Notes: generated by a model from the sequence alone, not told the origin. DNA of 64,000 nt from Isoperla grammatica (GCA_945910005.1 CAMDTW010000188.1:1-64000), one strand, 5' to 3'. Shown: positions 1-9,975, numbered from the stretch's first letter. Numbers and translations: made by a program.

Positions 1-1220
1 GAAGGCGGAGTTTCTTGCAGTTCTGTATATTACTGCTAATAGAGGGTCTAATGCCAATAACGACGGAGTGTTCAACTCCATTAAACATACCCACGTCTTA
101 TATCAAATCAAGAGTTTACGTATAAAAGCGTAGTCTCCGAAGTGTGGTGGTATGGACATATAAACGCAATTATCTTAGAGAAGGCGGAGTTTCTTGCAGT
201 TCTGTATATTCCTGCTAATAGAAGGTCTAATGCTTATCACGACGAAGTGTTTAACTTAATTAAACATACCCACGTCTTCTATCAAATCAAGAGTTTACGT
301 GTAAATGCGTAATCTACGAAGTGAAGTGTCATAGACATATAAACGAAATTATCCTAGAGAAGGCGGAGTTTCTTGCAGTTCTGTATATTTCTGCTAATAG
401 AAGGTCTATTGCCAATTACGACGGAGTGTTCAACTCCATTAAACATACCCACGTCTTCTATCAAATCATGAGTTTACATGTAAATGCGTAATCTACGAAG
501 TGTAGTGGTATGGACATATAAACGCAATTATCTAAGAGAAGGCGGATCTTCTTGCAATTCTTTATATTCCTGCTAATAGATGGTCTAATGCCAATAACGA
601 CGGAGTGTTCAACTCAATTAAACATACCCACGTCTTCTATCAAATCAAGAGTTTACATGTAAAAGCGTAGTCTCCGAAGTGTAGTGTCATGGATATATAA
701 ACGCAATTATCCTAGAGAAGGCGGAGTTTCTTGCAGTTCTGTATATTCCTGCTAATAGATGGTCTAATGCCAATAACGACAGAGTGTTCAACGCAATTAA
801 ACATACCCACGTCTTCTATCAAATCAAGAGTTTACGTGTAAATGCGTAATCTACGAAGTGAAGTGTCATAGACATATAAACGCAATTATCCTAGAGAAGG
901 CGGAGTTTCTTGCAGTTCTGTATATTCCTGCTAATAGAAGGTCTATTGCCAATAACGACGGAGTGTTCAACTCCATTAAACATACCCACGTCTTCTATCA
1001 AATCAAGAGTTTACATGTAAAAGCGTAGTCTCCGAAGTGAAGTGTCATAGACATATAAACGCAATTATCTTAGAGAAGGCGGAGTTTCTTGCAGTTCTGT
1101 ATATAGCTGCTTATAGAGGGTCTAATGCCAATAACGACGAAGTGTTCAACTCAATTAAACATACCCACGTATTCTATCAAATCAAGAGTTTACGTATAAA
1201 AGCATTGACTCCGAAGTGTA
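1..1220. repeat. 179-bp tandem satellite, 7 monomers, right-hand edge of an array
   Basis: The block beginning GAAGGCGGAGTTTCTTGCAG recurs at 1, 180, 359, 538, 717, 896 and 1075, an exact 179-bp period with no indels between starts. Monomers differ by scattered substitutions (for example the stretch after TGTATAT reads TACTGC, TCCTGC, TTCTGC or AGCTGC). The last monomer loses similarity near 1215, so this is the array edge, and the array continues to the left beyond the window. Short frames inside it are not genes. I saw no hammerhead core in the monomer on either strand. Confidence 0.95.
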
Positions 1221-1685
1221 GCCTATGGTTACTATGGCCGTTTTCAGTTAAATTTAAACTTATGCTTGTAACTCTAGTTCCACTGTGGTTGCTAAAGTAA
1301 CGTCATTAAACTAGTTCTTTGGCCTAAGTTTAAATGCACTAACCTATATAATATGTTAGTACATAGGGCCTACTACCAAACAAAGCTACAATAACATTAT
1401 TGGGTGGAACGGAGAACACAGTGGAAAACACAAAAATAATTTGCAAGGATGCCCTACAGGCCACAACGGCAGCGGAATGATCAAAACGAGTCGACCACTG
1501 TGAAAAACTGATGAGAGACTTGGGACATAGAAGTGGGCTAGGATACCCGGGGAGTTGGGCCAATAATCATAAACCTTCATGCGAGCGATGACTGACAGCG
1601 ACGAGACAGACGAGGATGATGACGAGCTTTGGCGGTTCCGTTATGAAGCTAGAACAAACTGACATTTTTAAATAGAATACTCTGC

Positions 1686-2325
1686 AAATGCTGCCATGGA
1701 TAATTTATTTACACCTTGTTATTCTTTTGATAGTCTAGTAATTTTATTTGTATATATATATGGATTTGTTGTCTACCGGGATATTCCGCCGCTTGTGTGA
1801 GTATACTGGTGCAGACAGAAGTCTGTCACCCATTGCTCGACGTTTCGCCAGAATTGCATCTGGCATGTTCACGAGTCCCTATCACGTCCTTCTCATTCAA
1901 GAGCCTAACGTCGACTGACTATTGTCAGCCGAGCGAGGCGCGCGTTGTCTGTATACCCACTGCTGTAGAAGGTGGAGGTGCGGGGCGGCGCGGTTCTATT
2001 GTTAATCTTGAGGGCTGGGCAATGTTGCATGAAGAAAGCACTGGTGCGATGGCGTTAGTTTTTTTCTGAAGGTGGTGTTTGCCCTGGTTTCACACGAAAT
2101 AGGGTCAGGATTGGCTTCTATGCCATTGGGAGTCTTTGTGCGTCATCTCGTTTGTTGATCGCCCCGCATCACCACCTTCTACAGGAGTGGGGATACAGAC
2201 TCGCTCAAGAACGCGCGCCTCGGCTGACAATCAGGGTTGCCAGATTGCGCGATTTGTCGCAATTTGGGCGATTTGGAATGTGTTTTGGCGACCGACTTAT
2301 CTGATGGATGGATAGATGGATGGAT
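1686..2325 (+). repeat. Penelope-associated dispersed repeat, copy 1 (uninterrupted)
   Basis: About 640 bp that recurs at 37906-38960 and, truncated, at 60738-61019. It begins AATGCTGCCATGGATAATTT and ends in a TGGA microsatellite tail. It contains a large inverted repeat: the arm near 1924-1990 (TTGTCAGCCGAG...TAGAAGGTGGAGGTGCGGGG) pairs imperfectly with 2161-2234 (GCCCCGCATCACCACCTTCTACAG...CTCGGCTGACAATC) around a loop of about 170 bp. On the minus strand at 1840-1870 there is a hairpin GCCAGA/TCTGGC followed by GAAAC, resembling part of a hammerhead ribozyme with a degenerate CUGAUGA box. No protein domain is recognisable. Assignment to Penelope-like elements is an inference from this motif. 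Confidence 0.7.
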
Positions 2326-2415
2326 TTTTGGGATAAACGTCTCACATTTTTGGAACGAGGTTAATCGAGACGATGAGTGGTTGAAATATGAAGATGAAAA
2401 AGGTGGGTGTTTGGA
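2326..2415 (-). mobile_element. Composite SINE, short 3' fragment
   Basis: Contains diverged versions of the shared SINE 3' module in reverse orientation: GATAAACGTCTCACATTTTTG, then AACGAGGTTAATCGAGACGATGAG, then GAAGATGAAA. The 5' part is missing, and the next copy starts immediately downstream. Confidence 0.75.
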
Positions 2416-2723
2416 TTGATTCATTAATTTATGAGGCTGAACGTCTCATATTTGTGCAACAATGGCTAATCGAGACGACGAGCGGGTGATAATGAAGATG
2501 GAATGGGAAAGGTACAAGTGTGTGGGCGGGGTGGATAGGGGAAGGGGGAGGAAAAGATAGTCAAGAGTTTGTGGATTGCATTTCGTCTAACTTCCCCTCC
2601 TCGACCTGTCCGGCTAGGGTGGCCCTACCAGAAGCATACGCTTCCGCCGGCATAGCTCCAGGAATCATCAAAGCGCACAAACCTGCCCACCACGAAAAGT
2701 TGCAGTCCCTGGCCCTGGGCAGG
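2416..2723 (-). mobile_element. Composite SINE, head type ii
   Basis: Read on the minus strand it begins with the head-ii hairpin arm CCTGCCCAGGG, runs through TATGCCGGCGGAAGCGTATG, GGGCCACCCTAGCCGGAC and the CTCCTCGACC region, and ends with the shared 3' module GTCTCGATTAGCC and AACGTTCAGCC plus a degraded TCAA-type tail. It lies directly after a shorter SINE fragment and before a GC-rich island. Weak reading frames here are shadows. Confidence 0.85.
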
Positions 2724-2935
2724 TTTTAAAGGCGGCCGCCCAGAACGTAGTCCCATCCCCGTTGCACCCGCGATGTAGCGTGAAACTGCCGTGCGCCGCG
2801 AGCACGTCCGTGAGAAAGAGTCCGCGCTGCTGCACAAACGTGCGTGGCAGGTCGGGGCACGTCCGGTCCGCGTGGGCCGAGAGGGTGTGGGCCAGCATCG
2901 CTTCGGGCTGGCCCCGCCAACCGCCGCATGGTGGG
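2724..2935 (-). other. GC-rich, coding-like island between two SINE heads; unidentified
   Basis: About 210 bp of markedly GC-rich sequence in an otherwise AT-leaning region, sandwiched between two SINE copies. On the minus strand it is fully open from about 2935 to 2728. Readable stretches are GQPEAMLAHTLSAHADRTC and FVQQRGLFLTDVLAAHG. The protein-like composition and lack of stops suggest a piece of a real coding sequence from another source, perhaps captured between retroelements. I do not recognise the family. No start, stop or splice context can be assigned, and a chance open frame in GC-rich DNA is possible. Confidence 0.35.
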
Positions 2936-3092
2936 CGAGGAGGATAGGGGAAAGGGGAGGAAAAGGGAGTGAGGAGGTTTTGGACTGCATTTCGTCTGAC
3001 TTCTCCTCCTCAACCTGTCCGGCTAGGGTGACCCTACCAGAAGCATACGCTTCTGCCGGCATAGCTCCAGGAATCATCAAAGCACTCTAATG
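2936..3092 (-). mobile_element. Composite SINE, head type ii, truncated at both ends
   Basis: Carries the GGGGAGGAAAAGG stretch, the CTTCTCCTCCTC tract, TGTCCGGCTAGGGTGACC, CCTACCAGAAGCATACGCTT and GCATAGCTCCAGGAATCATC. It stops before the terminal GGGCAGG, and the 3' module is absent. It is closely related to the copy at 2416-2723, so the pair may be a local duplication around the GC-rich island. Confidence 0.75.
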
Positions 3093-3290
3093 CTGTGAGA
3101 GCCTGCCGGATATGAGAGGTACGAAACAACACATTATTATTATACATCTTGTGATATCAAAGTTTGATGAAGAATTTTATTGAAATGTTCTATTAAAACT
3201 GGGTGAAGCAGATAGTACCCTTTTCTTTTTGGGTATATAATATAATATGTAGCCTATATAAAAAGCAAACAAGATATCTTGAATGTTCTA
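3093..3290. other. No feature recognised
   Basis: AT-rich DNA with no repeat or coding signal that I can support. Confidence 0.5.
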
Positions 3291-3915
3291 TCGGCTCTTG
3301 GTTCAAGTGGCCAGCCATTCATAACAAACCAAGTGGATCAAGATGACAGAGAAGCTTTGAAAGAAGGGCACAAATTTGCTTCTGTAGCATTAGCCGTTGA
3401 GAAACGAGATTTTTTATCTTGGAGAAATTATCTAATCTTTCAAAACTCATCCGTGTAACCGCCTACTGCGTACGATTCATAAACAATTGTAAGGCAAAAG
3501 AAGCATCTCGGCAGTATGATCAGCTATCACCAAAGGAGCTTCAAACAGCATACAATTTGTGGGTCAAGCAGGAACAAACAGACGTTTTCAAGACAGAATT
3601 AAACCAATTAAAAGAAAACGAAAATCACGGCCAAGAGTAACATAAAACAGTTGACTCCGTTCATGAATGCAGATGGACTCCTCAGGGTGGGGCCACCTTA
3701 AAAACTCTCAACTACAAACGAGGTCCAAGTGGTCCAGATGGAGTTCGACGCACACAGATATTCAAGTCAATGGTCTTGTTATCATCAAGGAAGACAACAC
3801 TGCTCCAGCAACCTGGAGTCTTGGGCGAGTACTCGAGTGTCATCCAGGCAGTGACGGCAAGGTGCAAGTAGGACATCTTCTAGAGGCCAATAGTGAAATT
3901 ATGTTTAATTTGTAA
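3291..3915 (+). pseudogene. BEL/Pao retrotransposon pol fragment with integrase deleted
   Basis: Two pieces of a BEL/Pao polyprotein are fused. From 3419 the frame reads SKLIRVTAYCVRFINNCK and later LSPKELQTAYNLWVKQEQ, the conserved linker between RNase H and integrase in this superfamily. About 3650-3700, in another frame, reads LTPFMNADGLLRVG, the start of the integrase zinc-binding region. The sequence then jumps to LQTRSKW and VIIKEDNTAPATWSLGRV (3700-3880), which matches the C-terminal DUF5641-type domain. The whole catalytic integrase core is missing, so an internal deletion is centred near 3710, and there are also frameshifts. The element is dead. Family assignment rests on recognised motifs, without an alignment. 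Confidence 0.8.
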
Positions 3916-3973
3916 CAACAATTAACACTGTTCTTTGTGTTGATATTCTGAGCGAATGTCAAGGTGGGGGGCA

Positions 3974-4247
3974 TGTTTACGCTCATATTTGCAAACATAT
4001 CATGATGTTAATTATTGTAATCTGTTTTACCGACCCGACCAACTCAATGTATTGTCTATAGAGGGCGCCGGCGCGCATTGTTCAAGTCATTGTTGTGTGG
4101 CGGTGAGTGTGATTGTGTTTTGTGTGCCTCCGGCGTCACACTCTCGTTATTTTCTATTTTATGTTCTTATTCACAGTAAGTTTTAAAAGTAATACAACAC
4201 AATTACCATCCTGTGTTATTAATCAATTACCTGTGGTCCATCCTACA
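3974..4247 (+). mobile_element. Candidate 3' LTR of the BEL/Pao element
   Basis: A purine tract (AAGGTGGGGGG) at about 3961-3971 follows the pol remnant, the position where BEL elements place the polypurine tract. The following sequence starts TGTTTACGCTC and could end at CCTACA near 4247, giving a TG...CA unit of about 270 bp. It is abutted by a SINE. No 5' LTR partner exists in the window, so the ends are unproven. Confidence 0.35.
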
Positions 4248-4510
4248 AAACAAAGACGATGAGTGGGTGATATATGAAGATGAAATTGGGGGCTCTTTGG
4301 AGGAAAGGGGCCAGTAGAAGGGAGCTTGAGGAAAGGGGAAGGGGAGGAAAGGAGATTGGGGTGTGGACTGCACTTAGTCTGACTTCTCCTCCTCGACCAG
4401 TCCGGCTAGGGTGGCCCTACCAGAAAAATACGCTTCCGCCGGCATAGCTCTCGGGATCAACGAAGCATGCAAACCTGCCCACCACGATAAGGTAGCAGTA
4501 CCTAGGCAGG
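4248..4510 (-). mobile_element. Composite SINE, head type ii, tail end missing
   Basis: Minus-strand copy with the head arm CCTGCCTAGG at 4501-4510, GCTATGCCGGCGGAAGCG, the CTCCTCGACC region and the ATATATCACCCACTCATCGTC segment. It ends before the GTCTCGATTAGCC 3' module. It abuts the candidate LTR end. Confidence 0.8.
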
Positions 4511-5037
4511 AAGCCGTTGACAGTCCAGATGATGTAGACTATGGTGCTGGGATGTTGTAAAATCTTCAAACTTCAAAGCATCATATTCTACTTCAGATTT
4601 AACGTTCAACTTGAATGCGCGTTATCTCAGAACTACATTTGATATCACTCCTGACGCCATAACTCAAAACGTTTAAAAAAAGAATGTCATGAGAATTTTA
4701 CAGCTTATTGATAGTTGTATTTTGTAGTAAGTGAACCTATAAAAAAGCCAAAAAGTAATGACATAAATATGCTAAACAATAAAATGCAAGTACAAATGTA
4801 GGACAAATTACTTCAAAACCGTATTTTAGGATTTGTTACATTAATCTTTCAATTATGTTTATATTTTTAAGGTGGAGGTTCAGTGGACTCACAACAGTCA
4901 TATCAATCTGCAACAACAAAATCATACCGATCCATGCAAGAGTTGTCACGAAGTTACCTCAATTTAACATTACCGCTATAGTTACTACATTCTCGCCTAA
5001 CATCAAAACGTTCCATGTGGCCTTTACAGGTCATAAT
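4511..5037. other. No feature recognised
   Basis: AT-rich intergenic sequence with no domain, repeat family or RNA gene that I can support. Confidence 0.5.
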
Positions 5038-5128
5038 TAATTGATTGATTAATGGGGCTTAACGTCTCATATTTATGCAACGATGGCTAATCGAGACGAT
5101 GAGCGGGTGATAATGAAGATGATGAGTT
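5038..5128 (-). mobile_element. Composite SINE, short 5'-truncated copy
   Basis: Begins on the plus strand with TTGATTGATTAATGGGGCTT and continues through AACGTCTCATATTTATGC and GGCTAATCGAGACGATGAGC. It then stops at GAAGATGATG. It lies just upstream of the broken transposase. Confidence 0.85.
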
Positions 5129-5157
5129 ACCACCCCAAATACAAAGGAAACACATAA

Positions 5158-6183
5158 TTTTGGTTGCCCTTTGGTACAGTAAGGTGAAACCTAATATGGA
5201 CACATGTATGGAACCCTTTATAAATGAGCTTCAGGACTTGCATTTAAATGGCATTGTTTATGCAGATGAAAATGGTGAGGATATAAACCACAAAGTATAT
5301 TGTGTTATATCCAGTGTCGACTCCGTAGCAAGACCTCTTCTGCAAAACCCGAAACCATTTAATGGGGCCTTTGGATGTTCCTTTTGCCTTAAAGAAGGAA
5401 CTCGATTGGCAGTTGGTTAAGGACGGGGATTTTCAACAACATTTTAGAGATGCCCAGTTATCTGTGGAACATAACGCAATTAACGGTGTTAAGCCGGGTG
5501 TTTCATCTCTGATGAATGTACCTAACTTAACTATCATTGACGCATTCATCCCGGATAACATGCATGCAGTTTTGCTTGGTGTCGTTAGATGGTTTGTGAC
5601 ACAATGGCTGGATAGCGCAAACTCTGCACAAAACTGGTATCTAGTAGGCCACATTAACGAAATAAATGACAAACTGACGCAAATCAGACCACCGTCTGAG
5701 ATAACAAGGGCACCTAGATCGCTTGAAGAACGGATGCTATGGAAAGCCAGTGAATGGAGGTCATTCTTATTGTACTACTCGTTACCATGTTTAAAAGAGT
5801 ATTTGCCACGGGCGTACCTGAAGCACTGGTACCTCTTAGTAGCTAGCATTTATTATCTCTTTCAAGAGCGAATAAGTGATCATCATAAGGAAAAAGCTTC
5901 AAGAGCTCTCCAGAAGTTTGTATTGAAAACAGAAACCCTGTATGGTAAAAGGTTTTGCACATTCAACCTACATCTTCTACTCCATCTGCCACAATCACTT
6001 GAAATCTGGGGGGCACTTTGGGCTACATCAACTTTTGTTTTTGAGTATTTAAATGGTGTTTTGGGAAAACTTTTCAATGGTACCCAGTATGTTCCTGATT
6101 GGCGATTGGCGGTGAGAGTGGTTGAGTGGGCAATTGGCGGTGAGAGTGGTAATGACCAATTTGTATTTACAATTTTAAATTAA
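5158..6183 (+). pseudogene. CMC/EnSpm-type (TNP2-like) transposase, frameshifted
   Basis: Two overlapping frames together cover one transposase. The first (5160-5420) reads YSKVKPNMDTCMEPFINEL, YCVISSVDSVARPLL and GAFGCSFCLKEG, a C-x-x-C pair typical of the TNP2/CMC catalytic region. The second (5362-6183, 273 codons) continues with AINGVKPGVSSLMNVPN, FIPDNMHAVLLGVVRWF and LHLLLHLPQSLEIWG, and ends near LFNGTQYVPDW. Marine-invertebrate relatives usually have DYMH or DAMH where this copy has DNMH. A net frameshift lies around 5395-5415, and no N-terminal coding region is visible upstream, so it is a broken, 5'-truncated copy. The catalytic status of the remaining acidic residues cannot be judged without an alignment. 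Family assignment is from memory of conserved motifs. Confidence 0.75.
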
Positions 6184-6495
6184 AATACAAATGTACTTTG
6201 GTGTGTTTAGATGATGAAAATTTTGCACCAATGAAGATGAAATTGGGGGCTCTTGTAATTATTATTCAGAAGTTTAAATGCATCATCTTATATTCCTCAG
6301 ACAAACTCGTCCGTACCACTAGATAGAGACCCGTGAGTCTACCCTGGTTGCGAGTTGGGAGGAAATAGAGGCCACGGGATAGATACCTGCTCCAGGATGC
6401 CGCCATACGAAGGGCCAAAGAGAAACTGGCCCAAGGTAGACTCAACGCAGTAGAATTCTTAAACCGCATGTCCCACGCAAATGACAACCAATTCA
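6184..6495 (+). other. Degenerate mosaic: SINE scrap and short Arg/Lys-rich frame
   Basis: Contains a short SINE body scrap (GAAGATGAAATTGGGGGCTC near 6233). A plus-strand stretch reads RDRYLLQDAAIRRAKEKLAQ and then AVEFLNRMSHANDN, possibly a remnant of a coiled-coil gene. No reliable start or family. Confidence 0.3.
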
Positions 6496-6572
6496 GTACT
6501 CCTTTCGTCGCCTCTTACAACAAGCAGAATCACTCTGGGCCTATTCTTCACCGGGCCCAGACGGGTATCAAC
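6496..6572 (-). mobile_element. Composite SINE head type iii, fragment
   Basis: CCTTTCGTCGCCTCTTACAA, CAGAATCACTCTGGGCCTAT and CCGGGCCCAGACGGG match the type-iii head seen at 19780-19826, 32517-32580 and 39296-39355. Only the head is present. Confidence 0.7.
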
Positions 6573-7035
6573 AAACAACATTATTTCAACTCATATAAAT
6601 CATGAAGGTTAAAGACTATTAACAGCAGAGGAAGCAGCGCCCATGGGAGATTGAATTGACCACAAAATTGAAACTTAAGAATTCAAACAATATGTTTTTA
6701 AATAAACTGGCAAGTTCCTCCTTTCGAAAGATGTAGACAATTTACGGCGTAAACGTAAAAATGACAACATTGGCCATCGGTCATTGGGTGGCTTGTCTTG
6801 AAGATTTCGTTAACGATCTCCCGTCATCCCCCACTGCAAGAAGAGAGCAACTCTTTCAGTCCACAGTTTTGGTTAACAAATTGCCTAAACTTTGAGAAAA
6901 ACACTGTTACAGTATTTGTATTGAAGTGGATGCAAATAACACAGTCCAGTACGTCTTAATTCAAACACATTATGTGAGAACTTTAGCAACTAAATACTCG
7001 GATGTTTTGTTTGTTGACGGAACTTAGCACTGTGC
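6573..7035. other. No feature recognised
   Basis: Intergenic DNA with no supported coding or repeat assignment. Confidence 0.45.
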
Positions 7036-7039
7036 CGTC

Positions 7040-7446
7040 ATTGGGGCATTCTTCTGCCACTGAGTTACTCCCACTTGCAGTGCTAACGTTTCTGGGGATG
7101 GAACTAGCCATGGCACTGCTAGAAATAGGTTGGGTGTTGTCCGTGAGAAACACCAGCTTCGAATGTCGCAGCTCAAGTCTACACAAGAGCAGAAAGACGA
7201 GCTGCACGACATTCGAATGCGTGAAGCCAGAGCCGACATGGACGCTGTTCTATCACGTGCCCGTGCCGATGCTGCTCGGGAGCGAGCCGAGGTAGCTCGG
7301 GCCGAGATCCCGTCGGTGAACTCCGGGTTTTAAAGGCCCGCGCCCGGTTCGAGGAGGCCCGAGCTACCAGGGAAGAGGAACACCTGGAGTTTGACCAAGT
7401 GCATCGGAGTCGAGCCAGACCAGGAAGAGAAAGATCACCCCTGTAG
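7040..7446 (+). pseudogene. Coiled-coil protein fragment, frameshifted (Harbinger Myb-accessory-like)
   Basis: Frame 7130-7333 reads EKHQLRMSQLKSTQEQKDEL and continues through ARADAARERAEVARAE to a stop. Shifting frame near 7300 restores an open continuation, ARARFEEARATREEEHLEF, ending RERSPL at about 7446. The Arg/Glu/Ala-rich heptad pattern predicts a long coiled coil. A related sequence lies at 40123-40489 (both contain MSQL followed by LH-[DE]-[IL]-R-[IM]). Such tails occur at the C-terminus of Myb/SANT-like accessory proteins of Harbinger elements, but that link is an inference. The upstream DNA-binding part is not seen. One clear frameshift marks it as decayed. Confidence 0.5.
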
Positions 7447-8060
7447 TCTATAATAGTTTTTCTATGCTGATGCTTGCTTTGCTTCTATATTATTATAGTT
7501 CTTCTATGCCTTTTCAAGTTATTTTATATTTACCCACGGTTTTTTTTCATCATTTTCTTGTTTTCTGTAAATAGAGGAATCCTGCGGCTGACGAGTTTCC
7601 TTATATATACATTGAATTAAAAAATGAGGAATGGCAGGTGTAGTCTACACCTAATGAGAATAACAAAGTGACAGCAAAGGTTTGTACACATTGCTCCAAT
7701 AAGAAGACTGTGTATGGATGTTACTATAAACTATATATAAAATTCCAATCATATTTGTGTTTGACGTGTCATATTTGTGCAACTTTGGCTAGTTGAGACG
7801 GTGAGTAGGTGATATACGAGGATATACGAGGATGTCTCTACAAAGGCAGCATTACATCAGAGTATTCTTCGGGCTCATCATCATTCCTGGATCTGGAACA
7901 ACGATAATGTTGCAACCCTGAACGCTGAACGAACCAAATTGGAAATTTACTTTAGTTTAACAAAGTACATTTTGTATAATACATTTCTATGATGATTAAC
8001 ATTTTATAAAACAAATTATAAATTTATTTTTTATCATGTGGGTATGTATGGTATTTCATT
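7447..8060. other. Intergenic, with an old SINE 3' fragment at 7757-7835
   Basis: Mostly AT-rich DNA. TTGACGTGTCATATTTGTGC and GGCTAGTTGAGACGGTGAG (7757-7810) are a strongly diverged copy of the composite SINE 3' module. Nothing else is supported. Confidence 0.55.
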
Positions 8061-8274
8061 TTGCAGGTTGAGATCTGCCCAGGAACTGGCATTATGATAG
8101 AAAGTACACACCTTACGGAGACGCAAGCTACAGAGAGTCCGGGCATTTATAGCAACTATTTACTAGTAAACCTCTTTGATTTGCCAACCTTGATCAAGAC
8201 CAACTACAAGGGGGGCAAAAGTAAGACTGCTGCTGGTCCAGACGACAGCCAACGCCCAGGCCTGGAGGAAAAAA

Positions 8275-8392
8275 CTATAAAAGCTAACTACAGTAAGTCC
8301 TACATGATTGTGCAATGCACAAGAAGTGCTCCAGATTTAAGGCTTTGCACACATCCAAAACTCTTTTACATTTTTCCCAACTGATTGCTTGT
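8275..8392 (+). repeat. Dispersed repeat pair member (partner at 36435-36558)
   Basis: The stretch from CTATAAAAGCTAACTACAGT to TTTTTCCCAACTGATTGCTT is about 90 percent identical to 36435-36558, including TGCAATGCACAAGAAGTGCT and CCAGATTT. No terminal structure was identified, so it may be a fragment of a larger element. The short frames across it are not convincing genes. Confidence 0.65.
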
Positions 8393-8697
8393 ACCGATCC
8401 CGCGATAGAAGGCTGTCAGTTGCATTCTCTCGCTCATACTGTCAAGTTGGTCCGTCGCTTGGAAGTGTTGGTCTCGAAACCATTAACCAATGCTTTTTCC
8501 TTTTATTCCCTTTTTATTTTTTCTCCTCCTGCACAACCCTCTTTTATAATACATCAAGCAAGAAGCCAGCAGCACAGCCGTAAACCGTAAGTCCACTATA
8601 ATAATGCTCCACCCCCTCTCACAGAAATACAGTCCTCTTTCTCTGACCACCCCGGCCTTAACATTTGTGGTCCTCCGGGCCGGGTGGAAATGGAACG

Positions 8698-9576
8698 CCT
8701 GTACGGGACGCCAACAACGCCTGGTTGTTGCACTCTACTGGTGCAGAACACCGAATACCTACACCATCAAAACAAAGGGCTCATTTGGAGACTCCTCGAG
8801 TTAAGAGTTATCAAACTCAAAGCGCCATGCCCAGGAAAGCTAAGAGAACGCCTGAACGGGACGCCAACAACGCCTGGTTGTTGCACTCTACTGGTGCAGA
8901 ACACCGAATACCTACACCATCAAAACAAAGGGCTCATTTAGAGACTCCTCGAGTTAAGAGTTATCAAACTCAAAGCGCCATGCCCAGGAAAGCTAAGAGA
9001 ACGCCTGAACGGGACGCCAACAACGCCTGGTTGTTGCACTCTACTGGTGCACAACACCGAATTTCAACACCAAGAAAACAAAGGGCTCATTTGGAGACTC
9101 CTCGAGTTAAGAGTTATCAAACTCAAAGCGCCATGCCCAGGAAAGCTAAGAGAACGCCTGAACGGGACGCCAACAACGCCTGGTTGTGTCACTCTACTGG
9201 TGCAGAACACCGAATACCTACACCATCAAAACAAAGGGCTCATTTGGAGACTCCTTGAGTTAAGAGTTATCAAACTCAAAGCGCCATGCCCAGGAAAGCT
9301 AAGAGAACGCCTGAACGGGACGCCAACAACGCCTGGTTGTGTCACTCTTCTGGTGCAGAACACCATATACCAACACCAAGAAAACAAAGGGCTCATTTGG
9401 AGACTCCTCGAGTTAAGAGTTATCAAACTCAAAGCGCCATGCCCAGAAAAGCTAAGAGAACGCCTGTACGGGACGCCAACAACGCCTGGTTGTTGCACTC
9501 TTCTGGTGCAGAACACCATATACCAAAACCATCAAAACAAAGGGCTCATTTGGAGACTCCTAGAGTTAAGACTTAT
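8698..9576 (+). repeat. 153-bp coding-frame minisatellite, about 5.7 units
   Basis: The block CGGGACGCCAACAACGCCTG recurs at 8704, 8857, 9010, 9163, 9316 and 9469, exactly 153 bp apart. Because 153 is 51 codons, each frame repeats as a 51-residue motif. The plus frame from 8665 reads RDANNAWLLHSTGAEH, then IPTPSKQRAHLETPRVKSY and QSAMPRKAKRTPE per unit. Units differ by a few substitutions. A C-to-T change in the unit near 9255 turns the shared CTCGAG into CTTGAG and creates a TGA, splitting the frame; a second open stretch runs 9286-9582. It may derive from a tandemly repeated coding exon or be purely coincidental. The array is truncated by a SINE insertion. Confidence 0.85.
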
Positions 9577-9963
9577 GATTGATGGTGATTGATTAATGGG
9601 GCTTAACGTCTCATATTTATGCAACGATGGCTAATCGAGACGATGAGTGGGTGATAATGAAGATGAGAAAGATGGTAATGAAAAATAAAGCCACATCCGA
9701 ATCAGATCCAATGTACGTCGCGTGAGTCGTCATACGCGAGTCCAGCAAGGGAGGGCAGGGCCAAGTGGGAGGAGAAATATTCAATGGGACATTGGGGGGG
9801 AAAGGGGATTGGGGTGTGGACTGCACTTCGTCTGACTTCTCCTCCTCGACCAGTCCGGCTTGGGTGGCCCTACCAGAAGCATACGCTTCCGCCGGCATAG
9901 CTCTCGGGATCAATAAAGCACGCAAACCTGCCCACCACGATAAGGTGGCAGTCCCTGGGCAGG
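9577..9963 (-). mobile_element. Composite SINE, head type ii, full-length with 12-bp target-site duplication
   Basis: Flanked by GTTAAGACTTAT at 9565-9576 and 9964-9975, which proves a single insertion into the last minisatellite unit; the unit resumes with AAACTCAAAGCGCCATGCCC. On the minus strand the element starts with the CCTGCCCAGGGACTGCC head, whose start is complementary to TGGGCAGG about 30 bp later (a terminal hairpin). It ends with GTCTCGATTAGCC, GTTGCATAAATATGAGACG, TTAAGCCCC and a TCAA-rich tail. This copy defines the family length as about 387 bp. Confidence 0.93.
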
Positions 9964-9975
9964 GTTAAGACTTAT

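Noticed and set aside
1..1220. Retrozyme-type tandem array
   Set aside because: The 179-bp unit length fits, but neither strand shows a CUGANGA plus GAAA hammerhead core.
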